DNA from: Persicirhabdus sediminis
GTDB lineage: Bacteria > Verrucomicrobiota > Verrucomicrobiia > Verrucomicrobiales > Akkermansiaceae
Assembly (NCBI RefSeq): GCF_016595495.1
Contig: NZ_JAENIM010000041.1
Location: forward strand, 62,001 to 126,000
Reading direction: 5' to 3'
DNA: 64,000 nt
Shown here: one piece after another, positions 9,828 through 18,200 of the stretch
How positions within the stretch are numbered: position 1 is the stretch's first letter
Layout of the letters: each line of letters begins with the position of its first letter
Made by a program: the position numbers and the translations under genes
The notes under the pieces: generated by a model
Database searches by the model: none
Told to the model about the DNA's origin: nothing
The model's input: the letters and a program-made list of their open reading frames with translations, nothing else

Positions 9828-9863
9828 ATCCAGCTGGGTGTCTTGCCTAGCTGGATTTTTTTT
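9828..9863 (+). terminator. Rho-independent terminator of can
   Basis: Stem ATCCAGCT (9828-9835) with AGCTGGAT (9849-9856) followed by a run of eight T. It uses the same CCAGCTGG-type word as the terminator at 4498. Confidence 0.85.
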
Positions 9864-10336
9864 GCAGCGAACTGCCTAATGATTATTTCCTATGGTGATT
9901 GATTCGCTGGATGCTTTATTTTTTTGACTCAAATACTTTCAGGCCTGAATCAACTACCAGCTAGTTCTGGCTAGCTATTTGCATAGGCAGCTCATTACTA
10001 GACACACAAAAGCCCATCCGTGGGAGTGGATGGGCTGGGTTGTGTTTGTTGTTGTTGCGTGGGAACTCAGTTGGGCTGAGTTCTATTGGGGTATGCGTTG
10101 TCACGCATGATGTTGGTGCTTTGGGGGGTGGGGTGACATCAGGTATTGCCATCATTTCAGCGTTAGATTGCAGAAGCCATGTCGAATACCCTTGTTACTG
10201 GGAAACTTCATAGCAATCCATAGTGCTTAGGGAGCACTGGGGCTGACGGGGTAGAGATGGAAATGACTAGGTGTCGGTATTATATGCTGCTAAAGATGAT
10301 GAGTCTCTGAAGCTAGCAGCATAGAAAATGGTTTAT
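9864..10336. other. Long intergenic region with several hairpins; possible minus-strand small RNA or long 3' UTR of yceI
   Basis: About 470 bases without a credible gene (a 64-codon minus-strand frame here has no recognisable features). Hairpins visible: GAACTCAG/CTGAGTTC around 10062-10083, ATGCGT/ACGCAT around 10092-10107, and ATGCTGCTA/TAGCAGCAT around 10285-10323. The last lies directly downstream of the yceI stop. The string ends, on the minus strand, in the terminator at 10005-10036. It could be a stand-alone small RNA or the processed 3' UTR of the pirin-yceI transcript. Confidence 0.3.
10005..10036 (-). terminator. Terminator on the minus strand downstream of the pirin-yceI unit
   Basis: Perfect 9-bp stem AGCCCATCC (10011-10019) / GGATGGGCT (10028-10036), read on the minus strand into TTTTGTGTG. 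It lies 300 bases past the yceI stop, so it ends either that transcript or an independent small RNA. Confidence 0.6.
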
Positions 10337-10969
10337 TTATGATTCTGGCTGAGCCTTGAGGTCAAAGCGGATAACAACTTCCTCACGGATGAGGTCATCG
10401 GTTTCTCCTGGGTACTTCACGTTGAAGTCGAATCGGTTAATAAAAAAGTCTGCTTTGATAGTGATTTCGTCAGCTGATTGCTGAACGGTAACTGGAATGT
10501 CTAGCGACTTCGTGACGCCGTGGAATTCGAAGTTGCCCGTGAGTACGTGAGTTTCACCTTTGGATCCAGATTTCTCAGTTAGCCCAGTAGCGGTAAATGT
10601 GCTGTTCGGGTATTTTTCTACGTCAAAGAAATCAGGTGCTTTAAGGTGAGCCGTTAGGTCGTCGTCGTCAGACCAAGTCGATTTCATATCAATGACAACT
10701 TGGTGGCCTGATGTCGCAAGCGTCTCACCCTCGACGTGGAAATAGCCTGAGATGTCTTTGAATCCACCTGAGTGTGAACCCGTGACTTTAGATCCAACAA
10801 AGGTGATGTTGGAGTCTTCAGTGAAGACCCACTTCTGGCCAGTTACATCGCCTTCGGCGACTTCTTTGGCTTCAGAAACCTTAGCTGCGGTTGAATTGTC
10901 AGCTGGGTTTTCGCATGAGCTTAGGGCAAATGCTGCTGCGGGGAGTAGGATGAAAGCTATTTTTTTCAT
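10337..10969 (-). CDS. YceI-family lipoprotein
   Basis: 210 residues. Lipoprotein signal: a hydrophobic stretch then lipobox 'LSSC' with Cys19. The mature part is a YceI-like lipocalin-fold protein ('SNITFVGSKVTGSHSGGFKDISGYFHVEG', 'PNSTFTATGLTEK', 'GNFEFHGVTKSLDIPVTV', 'IKADFFINRFDFNV'). YceI proteins bind polyisoprenoid or amphiphilic ligands in the periplasm; the ligand here is not known. It is 19 bp downstream of the pirin gene on the same strand, so probably an operon, and may be controlled by the divergent LysR regulator. The lipid anchor is unlike the soluble E. coli YceI. Confidence 0.92.
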   Translation of the reverse strand: MKKIAFILLPAAAFALSSCENPADNSTAAKVSEAKEVAEGDVTGQKWVFTEDSNITFVGSKVTGSHSGGFKDISGYFHVEGETLATSGHQVVIDMKSTWSDDDDLTAHLKAPDFFDVEKYPNSTFTATGLTEKSGSKGETHVLTGNFEFHGVTKSLDIPVTVQQSADEITIKADFFINRFDFNVKYPGETDDLIREEVVIRFDLKAQPES

Positions 10970-10988
10970 AATATTGGTGGGAGGGTGC

Positions 10989-11711
10989 TTATTTTAGATC
11001 AAATAATAGGGCTTCGGAGTCAGTAGTACTGGAGATTTCTAATGGGCCAGCGAGTTCAGTGAAGGCGGCATCTCCTGCTAGAAGTGATGTGCCGTTGATA
11101 GTAAGCTCGCCGCGAATGACTTGCAACCAAGCGCCGCGTCCGTCATCTAGCTGGTGGCTGATGTTTTCTAGCTTGGCTAGGTTGAGTCTGTAGATAAATG
11201 CGTCCTGCTGGATAGTGGCGGATTGCTCGCGCCCGTCCGGTGAGATGATCAGTGATTTGTTAGCTTGTTTTTGTTGTTCGTTAGGTCGCCATTCCGTGTA
11301 TTGCGGTGGCTGGTCTAGCTGTTTTGGTGATATCCAGATTTGCATTAGTGAGGCGAACTCACTAGCTGATCCGTTAACTTCAGAATGTTGGATTCCTGAG
11401 CCAGCTGACATCACTTGGATATCACCTGGATGAAGTTTACCTATATTGCCGAGGCTGTCTTTGTGTTCGAGCACACCTTCTAGCATGTAGGTAAAGATCT
11501 CCATATCGCGGTGTGGGTGTTCAGCAAATCCTCGTCCCGGTGAGATGAGGTCTTGGTTGATCACTCGCAAACTGCGAAAGGCCATTAACTCTGGATTGAA
11601 GTAGTCGCCGAAGGAAAAGCTGTAGCGAGCTTTGAGCCAACCGTAATCACGGTGGCCTCGATCGTTAGAGCGTAAGACTCGTAAGCTGGGAATGGGCTCG
11701 TCCTTCGTCAT
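10989..11711 (-). CDS. Pirin-family bicupin protein (quercetin 2,3-dioxygenase-like)
   Basis: 240 residues, close to E. coli YhhW. The N-terminal cupin carries the metal-binding signature: 'GRGFAEHPHRDMEIFTYMLEG' (His, His, Glu ligands) and 'GSGIQHSEVN' (last His). Pirins of this type can oxidise flavonols such as quercetin in vitro or act as redox sensors; the physiological role is unknown. It heads the pirin-yceI pair and is divergent from a LysR regulator only 110 bp away, the usual arrangement of a LysR protein with its target. Confidence 0.92.
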   Translation of the reverse strand: MTKDEPIPSLRVLRSNDRGHRDYGWLKARYSFSFGDYFNPELMAFRSLRVINQDLISPGRGFAEHPHRDMEIFTYMLEGVLEHKDSLGNIGKLHPGDIQVMSAGSGIQHSEVNGSASEFASLMQIWISPKQLDQPPQYTEWRPNEQQKQANKSLIISPDGREQSATIQQDAFIYRLNLAKLENISHQLDDGRGAWLQVIRGELTINGTSLLAGDAAFTELAGPLEISSTTDSEALLFDLK

Positions 11712-11767
11712 GAATGGAACTTGTCATAAATTGTTTGTTTTGTCTCATGTTTAGATGTTCTACATGC

Positions 11768-11784
11768 CATGCCTAAAAGGTATG
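11768..11784. promoter_or_regulatory. Candidate LysR operator between pirin and lysR genes
   Basis: Interrupted palindrome CATGCCTAAAAGGTATG (one mismatch) that contains the LysR-type T-N11-A core (T at 11770, A at 11782). It lies in the 110-bp divergent intergenic region, next to a TTGACA-like -35 hexamer at 11786-11791 facing the lysR gene. The -10 is weak. Confidence 0.5.
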
Positions 11785-11821
11785 CTTGACAAGTTGTAGT
11801 ATGCACGATAGGCATTAAAGA

Positions 11822-12697
11822 ATGAATATTCGTCAATTGCGCTACTTTGTTGCGGTAGCAGATGCAGGAAGTATTACGGCAGCGTCAAAGGTGCTGAACA
11901 TTACTCAGCCAGCACTCAGCCGGCAGATCCGCGCATTTGAAGACGATTGTGGATGGAACCTGCTAGATCGCGGGGCGAAGTCTATCAGGCTAACGAGAGC
12001 GGGCGAGGTCGTGCTGCGTGAAGGACGTGAAATTATCAAAGAAGTCGATAGGCGGAAGTTGATCATGCAGCGTCAGATTGACGGCGGGGTGATTAAAGTT
12101 GGTTATGCCCCAGTGCTGGGTGGCCCATTGATTAAGATGGCGATCGGCTGCTTTTTGCAGCGACATGCTAGAGTGCAAGTGGAGCTATTGGATCTGACAT
12201 CACAGGACATGCGCGAGAAGGCGATCGCGGGGGAAATTGATTTATTTGTCGGCTCGCAGTCTAGTGAGAAAGAGCTTAATTGGCGCACCTTGGTGATCAA
12301 GCGATGTTGTCTAGCGGTTCCAGCTGGCCATGAATTTGCAGATAGAGAGATCATTCGCGGTGAAGAGTTAGATGGTCAGCGCATGTTGATTTTGTCTCGC
12401 GTGGAATACAAAGATTACCAGAAGCTTATTACTAACTATTTTTTAGACCATGGAGCCAACGCCAAGATTGCTGGTGAGTTTGATGGCATGATGAGTTTAC
12501 GTGTGGCATTGGAAGCAGGGCTCGGACTAGCGATTTTGCCTTACGAAACGGAAGCTGATGATTCGGTGCGTTTGATTCCGCTAAGTCCAGAACCCAAACC
12601 TATCAAGGTAGCGGCGGCATGGAGCAGCGCGAGGCAGCCAGGGCCAGTGGTTTCGGCTTTTGTTGAGGAGCTCTATCATGCTGGCCAGCGGGTTTAA
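11822..12697 (+). CDS. LysR-family transcriptional regulator
   Basis: 291 residues, standard for the family. Residues 1-60 form the winged helix-turn-helix ('MNIRQLRYFVAVADAGSI', 'AASKVLNITQPALSRQIRAFE'), followed by a linker helix and a periplasmic-binding-like effector domain ('GVIKVGYAPVLGG', 'REKAIAGEIDLFVGS', 'ALEAGLGLAILPYET'). It most resembles the CbbR/BenM/CatM-like group by overall look, but the co-inducer cannot be inferred. The divergent position suggests it controls pirin-yceI and itself. Confidence 0.95.
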   Translation: MNIRQLRYFVAVADAGSITAASKVLNITQPALSRQIRAFEDDCGWNLLDRGAKSIRLTRAGEVVLREGREIIKEVDRRKLIMQRQIDGGVIKVGYAPVLGGPLIKMAIGCFLQRHARVQVELLDLTSQDMREKAIAGEIDLFVGSQSSEKELNWRTLVIKRCCLAVPAGHEFADREIIRGEELDGQRMLILSRVEYKDYQKLITNYFLDHGANAKIAGEFDGMMSLRVALEAGLGLAILPYETEADDSVRLIPLSPEPKPIKVAAAWSSARQPGPVVSAFVEELYHAGQRV

Positions 12698-12837
12698 TCT
12701 GGTTGAAGCGAGCCAGCTGGGAGTTGAAATAGTTAGGTGATGAATTGTACGAGCTAGCTAGGCAGCGCTGCGCTGGAGCCTATCGGTTAAGTTACTTAAA
12801 ACCTTGAGTTCGTATTGGGAATAGATATTTTTCATGG

Positions 12838-15192
12838 ATGAAATTAATTACCCTATACGCATCTTTATGGGCGATGCTTTTAGGCCAGTTAGCGCACGGC
12901 GAGGTCCTGTTACATCACAGCTACGATGATGGTGCTTGGGATTCGCGTAATGGTAACCATGGTGCATTGGTGATTACCAAATTTCCCAAGACATCGGTCT
13001 ATACGGCTGACGCAAAGTTTGGCGCAGGATCATTAAAATTCACAGCTGATAGTCGAGTTGACCTCGAATCTACCATCACGCTGGCGGATAACTCAGCGTG
13101 GGCAATTTCATTTTGGTTCAAATCTAGCAACGGCAAGTCAGCTGGCATCATTGGCAAATCAGGAGACTCCAACAGCCTTGGGGTGAATTACAATGATTCG
13201 GCCAAGCGCACACTATATTTACGTGGCAATGGTGGCTCCGCACATGCAATCACTGCAACGAGTACTGTTAATCCAACAGCTGCTGATGTTAGTGTCTGGC
13301 ACCATTATGTTGTTAGCTGTAATGGTCAGAGTGCTGGCGGCGCTGGAGCCGTGCTGGTTTATGAGGATGGTCAATTGATGTCGGGTAGCTGGACGGGGGA
13401 GAATACTGGGTTGAAGTTAGCACAAATTGGCCAAAGCAATTTGTTTAGCGCGGCGGCTGGCCAGCTTGATGAGCTGTGGGTTTTTGATAATGAACTCACC
13501 TCAGTGCAGGTGCAGGCGATGTATGCTATCAATAACCCGGCTGAGCCTCCAGCTAGCTCTGATGATGTCTATCAGATGCCTGAGAATGCTAAGCTGCAAG
13601 TGAGTGAGCAGCAGGGTGTTTTGCATAATGATCACAGTGCTGGCGGGAGCCTGATTGCGAGCCTTCATGTGGCGGCTGAATTTGGTACGGTTGAGCTCTC
13701 AGCCAATGGCTCATTTACCTACACGCCTAATGCGGGTTTTGATGGCATAGACGAATTTGTTTACCGCTGTGAGGATGGGGCGAGTTGGGCAAGTAGTCTG
13801 GCTAAGGTTAGGGTTGATGTTAGTGGTGGCAATGATACGCCTGTCGCCAATGCGGATAGCTATGAAGTTTGCAAAGACTGGCTCTTAAATGTTCCTGCAG
13901 CTGGGGTGTTGGCAAATGATGTGGACCCTGAAGGTGATGATTTATCCGTGGAGTTGGTTTCTGATGTTAGTAATGGTCAGCTGGATTTTAATGTCGATGG
14001 GTCCTTTGTTTATACACCAAGTTCAGGATTTGAGGGCGTTGATAGCTTCAGTTATCGAGCGATAGATGGTCAGGCAACCAGCAGTACTGTGACGGTGAAT
14101 CTAGACGTGAAGCCAAAACTCAAAGTATTTTTGTTAGCTGGCCAGAGTAATATGTGGGCAAAGCAAGCTGTGCCAGGTGACTTGGCGGCTGACAGCCCTT
14201 TTTACGGTGAGCAAGACGATGTGTTATTTTACACGGGAGGCAGCAATTGGAGTGTTTATGATGCCAGCAATTCATCAGTTGTTGGTAACCGTTACGGCCC
14301 AGATGTGACCTTTGGCCATGCCATGAGCTCGTATTTTGGTGAGCAGATAGGTTTGATCAAAAGCTCTGAGGGGGGAACAAACCTCTACGTCGAGTGGCGG
14401 GCATCGGATCCTGTGGGGGAGAATTTTGCGGCATTCAAAAGTCATGTGTTAGCAGCTCAAGCATCGCGTGATATCGAAATCATTGGCATGCTGTGGATGC
14501 AGGGAGAGACGGATACCAAAACCGCTGAAACCTCCGGCGACTATGCTGAAAATCTAGCAAGCCTGATTAGAACCTGCCGTGCTGAGTTTAATGCCGGCGG
14601 CATGCTCTTTGTCGCTGGGCGGGTGAATCCACCCGTGGCTAGCTGGCCGTATGTAGATGTGGTGAGATCTGCGCAGGAGAACATTGCCGAGCCTAACTAC
14701 ACATGGATTGGTTTAGATCAACTTCCCAAAGTGAGTGATAATGTACATTACACCGCAGAAGGTATACAGACGATGGGCTATCTATTTGCCGATGCTATTG
14801 CTAGCTTGTTTGGTGATGGTCCGGTTGATGTTGATGGTGACGGCATGGCTGAGTCTTGGGAGCATTTGCATTTCAATACTAACATCTTAGCTGAAGATAA
14901 CCCAGGCGGAGGCATTTTCAATAACGTGCAAAAGTATGTGTTAGGATTTGATCCCCTAAGCAAGCAATCTGATTTTTATTATACGAGCTTTGAAAAATCG
15001 GACGCTTCAGCTGGCGTGACGATCAGCTGGCCAGCGGTGCCGGATTGTACTTTTAATGTACTGTGGAGTGCGGACCTGAACACGCCATTTATTGATATCA
15101 GTGGTGATTTGCACGCGCCGAGATCTAGCTATACAGATGAAGTTCATCACCGTGCGTCGATGGGGTTTTATAAGGTGAAGGTGACACCGTAA
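12838..15192 (+). CDS. Secreted LamG / cadherin-like / SASA carbohydrate esterase
   Basis: 784 residues with a signal peptide (about 1-21, ending near 'LAHGEVL'). Residues about 25-235: LamG/concanavalin-like lectin domain ('WAISFWFKSSNGKSAGIIGKSG', 'GQLDELWVFDNELTSVQVQ'). Residues about 240-430: two tandem Ig/cadherin-like repeats ('GTVELSANGSFTYTPNAGF', 'GQLDFNVDGSFVYTPSSGF'). Residues about 433-660: SASA domain (PF03629, sialate O-acetylesterase-like) with the nucleophile block 'KVFLLAGQSNMW' and 'GMLWMQGETD', and a late 'VHYTAEG' containing the histidine. A short calcium-binding-like 'VDVDGDGMAESWEH' segment and a C-terminal tail follow. The enzyme probably removes acetyl groups from glycans outside the cell; the substrate is not known. 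Confidence 0.9.
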   Translation: MKLITLYASLWAMLLGQLAHGEVLLHHSYDDGAWDSRNGNHGALVITKFPKTSVYTADAKFGAGSLKFTADSRVDLESTITLADNSAWAISFWFKSSNGKSAGIIGKSGDSNSLGVNYNDSAKRTLYLRGNGGSAHAITATSTVNPTAADVSVWHHYVVSCNGQSAGGAGAVLVYEDGQLMSGSWTGENTGLKLAQIGQSNLFSAAAGQLDELWVFDNELTSVQVQAMYAINNPAEPPASSDDVYQMPENAKLQVSEQQGVLHNDHSAGGSLIASLHVAAEFGTVELSANGSFTYTPNAGFDGIDEFVYRCEDGASWASSLAKVRVDVSGGNDTPVANADSYEVCKDWLLNVPAAGVLANDVDPEGDDLSVELVSDVSNGQLDFNVDGSFVYTPSSGFEGVDSFSYRAIDGQATSSTVTVNLDVKPKLKVFLLAGQSNMWAKQAVPGDLAADSPFYGEQDDVLFYTGGSNWSVYDASNSSVVGNRYGPDVTFGHAMSSYFGEQIGLIKSSEGGTNLYVEWRASDPVGENFAAFKSHVLAAQASRDIEIIGMLWMQGETDTKTAETSGDYAENLASLIRTCRAEFNAGGMLFVAGRVNPPVASWPYVDVVRSAQENIAEPNYTWIGLDQLPKVSDNVHYTAEGIQTMGYLFADAIASLFGDGPVDVDGDGMAESWEHLHFNTNILAEDNPGGGIFNNVQKYVLGFDPLSKQSDFYYTSFEKSDASAGVTISWPAVPDCTFNVLWSADLNTPFIDISGDLHAPRSSYTDEVHHRASMGFYKVKVTP

Positions 15193-15210
15193 ATGATGGT
15201 GGCTTGGGGC

Positions 15211-15247
15211 AAAAAAATAGCTCAGCGGCTAGAACGGCCGCTGAGCT
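15211..15247 (-). terminator. Terminator of the large LamG/di-heme gene (also between convergent genes)
   Basis: Perfect 11-bp stem AGCTCAGCGGC / GCCGCTGAGCT (15219-15247) read on the minus strand into seven T (15217-15211). It may act in both directions between the two convergent genes, but the U-tract is on the minus side. Confidence 0.85.
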
Positions 15248-15270
15248 GATTGAGATTCTAACTAGATTTT

Positions 15271-18200
15271 CTAGCGAGTCATGTTTAGATTGAGGCGGAA
15301 GAATTTATGCCTGTTCTCAGCGTCCTGAATGATGCTAATTTCCACGGCTTCACGGGTATCGTCAGCTGGATCAGTAAGGGCTTGCTCGAGTGTGTAGTCG
15401 GTATCTTGCTCAGCTGGATACCAGCTGACCATATCGGTGCTCACCTCTAGCGTTTCTAGGATATCTTCATTTTTGCTACGCACATAAGTGAAGGTTGGTC
15501 CGTCTGGTGTTAGCGTCATCTTTGGTAGATGGCTGAGTTCATCGTTTGCTGTGTTAGGATCTTTAGCAAAGAAGTACTCTTCTAAGTTGGTGATGCCATC
15601 ATTGTCGTCATCACCAGTTGGGTCGCTTGATGTAAGCTGGTTGGCGTAGCTCCACTCGTAGTAGTCATAGCCGTCAGCGCTGTAGTGAACCACGAGGTTG
15701 CTGAAATCAGCTGAGGCAACTTGGTTATTATTGTGAGACGTTAGGGCGACACCTAAATACGCTTGCTCTGGCATGGCGAGCTCTTTGCTTTCGCCAATTT
15801 GCGTCCAAGTCCATCCATCGGTAGAGAAATACCCGGAGAACTCATTTGCGGTGCGAGTTAGTTTGAGCATGAGCGGCATGATGTCATTGCTGACACTTTG
15901 GCTAGCAGTCTTCGCGTCCGCTAGACGGCGTATTTGGAAGCCTGTATTGCCGTCTGGGCGGACCTGGAGGTAGGCATTTATAGCGCCCGCTTCTAATGAT
16001 TCTCTAATCATCAGGCCAGCTTTGGTATTTTTGTTGGTATTGCTGACGTCGTTGAGCTGGATGGTGACTTCTACGTCGCCTGTGATATCAGCACGATGAT
16101 AGAAGTGAAATGCGTCAGCTGCATTCCAAATGTCTGCACCACTCGCTTGCATGCGCAGTGTGCGATCTGCTAGGTTGTCAGCCGAGCTGCCTGCAAACTG
16201 CGCATCTCCAATGTCGATGCCTACCCAGTTAGGGCCAGCTAGCTCGGCGTGTTGAGGGGCTGGGCCATTTGACCCATCTAGCTGTAACAAGTAGTCGAAG
16301 AGTTCTTGTTGGTCCGCTGCGCTGAGCTGACGGACGCGCGCGTGGGCGGTGCCGTCGGGAGCGAGTTGGCTAGAAAAGACATCATCGAGAGTAGCTGCGG
16401 CGCCGTCGTGTAAGTACGGGGCGGTGGCCCAAATACCTCGCAAAGTAGGCGTATCGATGCCGTCTAGCAAGCTATTGAGTCGTTGCCCGCTTCCCTCTCT
16501 AATTGTGCCGATATGATGGCGGATGTTTTTTGCACTATCAGTATAATCGTCACCGCTGTGGCACTGGGCACAGTTGAGATCCATAAAGTGATTTTCGCCA
16601 GTTTGGGCGGTGCTAGTCATGCCGCCGTTATTTTTTCGGTGTGGGCTACGCGGCACCTGATCGAGTGAGGCGACATAAGCAGCGAGCGCATCGAGATCCT
16701 CCGATAGGCCAGCTTTGGCATTACCTAATGTGGTATTGTGTGAGCCGCTTTCAAAATCGGCATCGTCGATGAAACCTGTGCCGGCTTGTGGCCCGCGGAT
16801 GTCGTGTTCGAAGTCTTGGATTTCGTCAAAGTTAGCACTCCAGTGGGCGCGACCGTGGCCTACGCCACGCTTGCCTAGCAGTGTGGTGGTATTGCGCAAT
16901 CCTTCGCCACGCTCGGTGAAATCGAATGTGCGGCCGTCAGTGGCTCCATCATCATGGCATGACGCGCAGCTGATGTAGCCGTCTAGGGACATACGCAGGT
17001 CGCCGGCGTTGTAGAAAATTTGTTTACCTAGCAGGACCTCTGAATCTAATGATTCGTTAGCTACGGTGGGAATTGTAGCTAGATGTTCTTCTGGCGCTAG
17101 CAGGTTGAGGAATGCCTCGATATCAAAGATTTGTACGCTGCGGCTCATGAAGTTTTTGACGATGAGCTGTTTGCTCTCGGCATGGTAGGCGAGGCCGTCG
17201 GGAGCGAGCTCAGTGGCAATGGATTTTCTTTTCACCATGTTGCCGCCGTAGATATCGTAGATGTTGACGACGTTGTTGCCGCGGATGGCGACAAATGCAT
17301 AATCTCCCAGTGGGCTGAAAACGATGGCTGATGGGAAGGAATGGTTGTCGTGGTCAAATCTGAGCGCTTCATTTTCCTGGCTAGATCCGTTGTCAATCAC
17401 ACAGTTAGCTGGGCGCACGGTATTTTGGAATGCCTCGGAGTCTGGCTGGATGTTTTCGCCTTCGAGGAAATCACCGCGGTCCACATTCACCTTACTAGCT
17501 GAAATCCAGGTGGATTCTTGGTCGGGTGTAATGGCAATGTTAGACAAGTAGTTGAATACCCCGCGACCGTCCACAGAGGTGTCGAGCGCTTCGTGTTTGC
17601 TCAGGCCTATCGTATTTTGGATCTTGAACTTGTTTAAGTTGACCTCCCAAACAGTGGCGGTTTCTCCTTCGGTAATGAATTTACTAACGTAGGCTCGTGT
17701 GGCGCTGCCGTTGATGGCGATGGCGCGGCAGTTAGGGCCCAAGTAGAGTGAGCTGTTACCAGACACACTGGCGACATCGTAGCGGCGGATTTTACCACTG
17801 CCTCCAGCGGTGACAAACATCTTGTTAATCTCAGGTGCGTAGACGATGTCGTGTGGCTGGGCACCATAGTTTAGATTAAAGTTTTTGATATTTACGCCAT
17901 TGTCTATCACCTCGATGCGGTCATCGTCGCGGCAGACAACCCACACGCGCCCTAGGTTATCGACGGCTAGCGAGCTAGGTCGTTTGCTCACGGCGATCTC
18001 GGAAACTTTCTGATGGGTGATGAGATCGATGCTGGTGATGGTATCGTTATCTGGGTTGACCGTCCAGATGAGCTGGTTTTGGCTATCGACAGCTACAGTG
18101 CTGCTGGAAGTAGCTGATGGGCTTTCTGGTAGGGTGCCACTGGTGAGTTGGTAAATCTTGTTGGTTAGGTTGCCCACGGCGTCGCGCACGCTGACTTGCA

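Noticed and set aside
9961-10155. 64-codon minus-strand frame in the intergenic region
   Set aside because: It covers the terminator hairpin, has no recognisable domain and no ribosome site.
10230-10260. Possible tmRNA 5' end (GGGGCTGACGGGG)
   Set aside because: Only a short resemblance; no tag reading frame and no tRNA-like ends.
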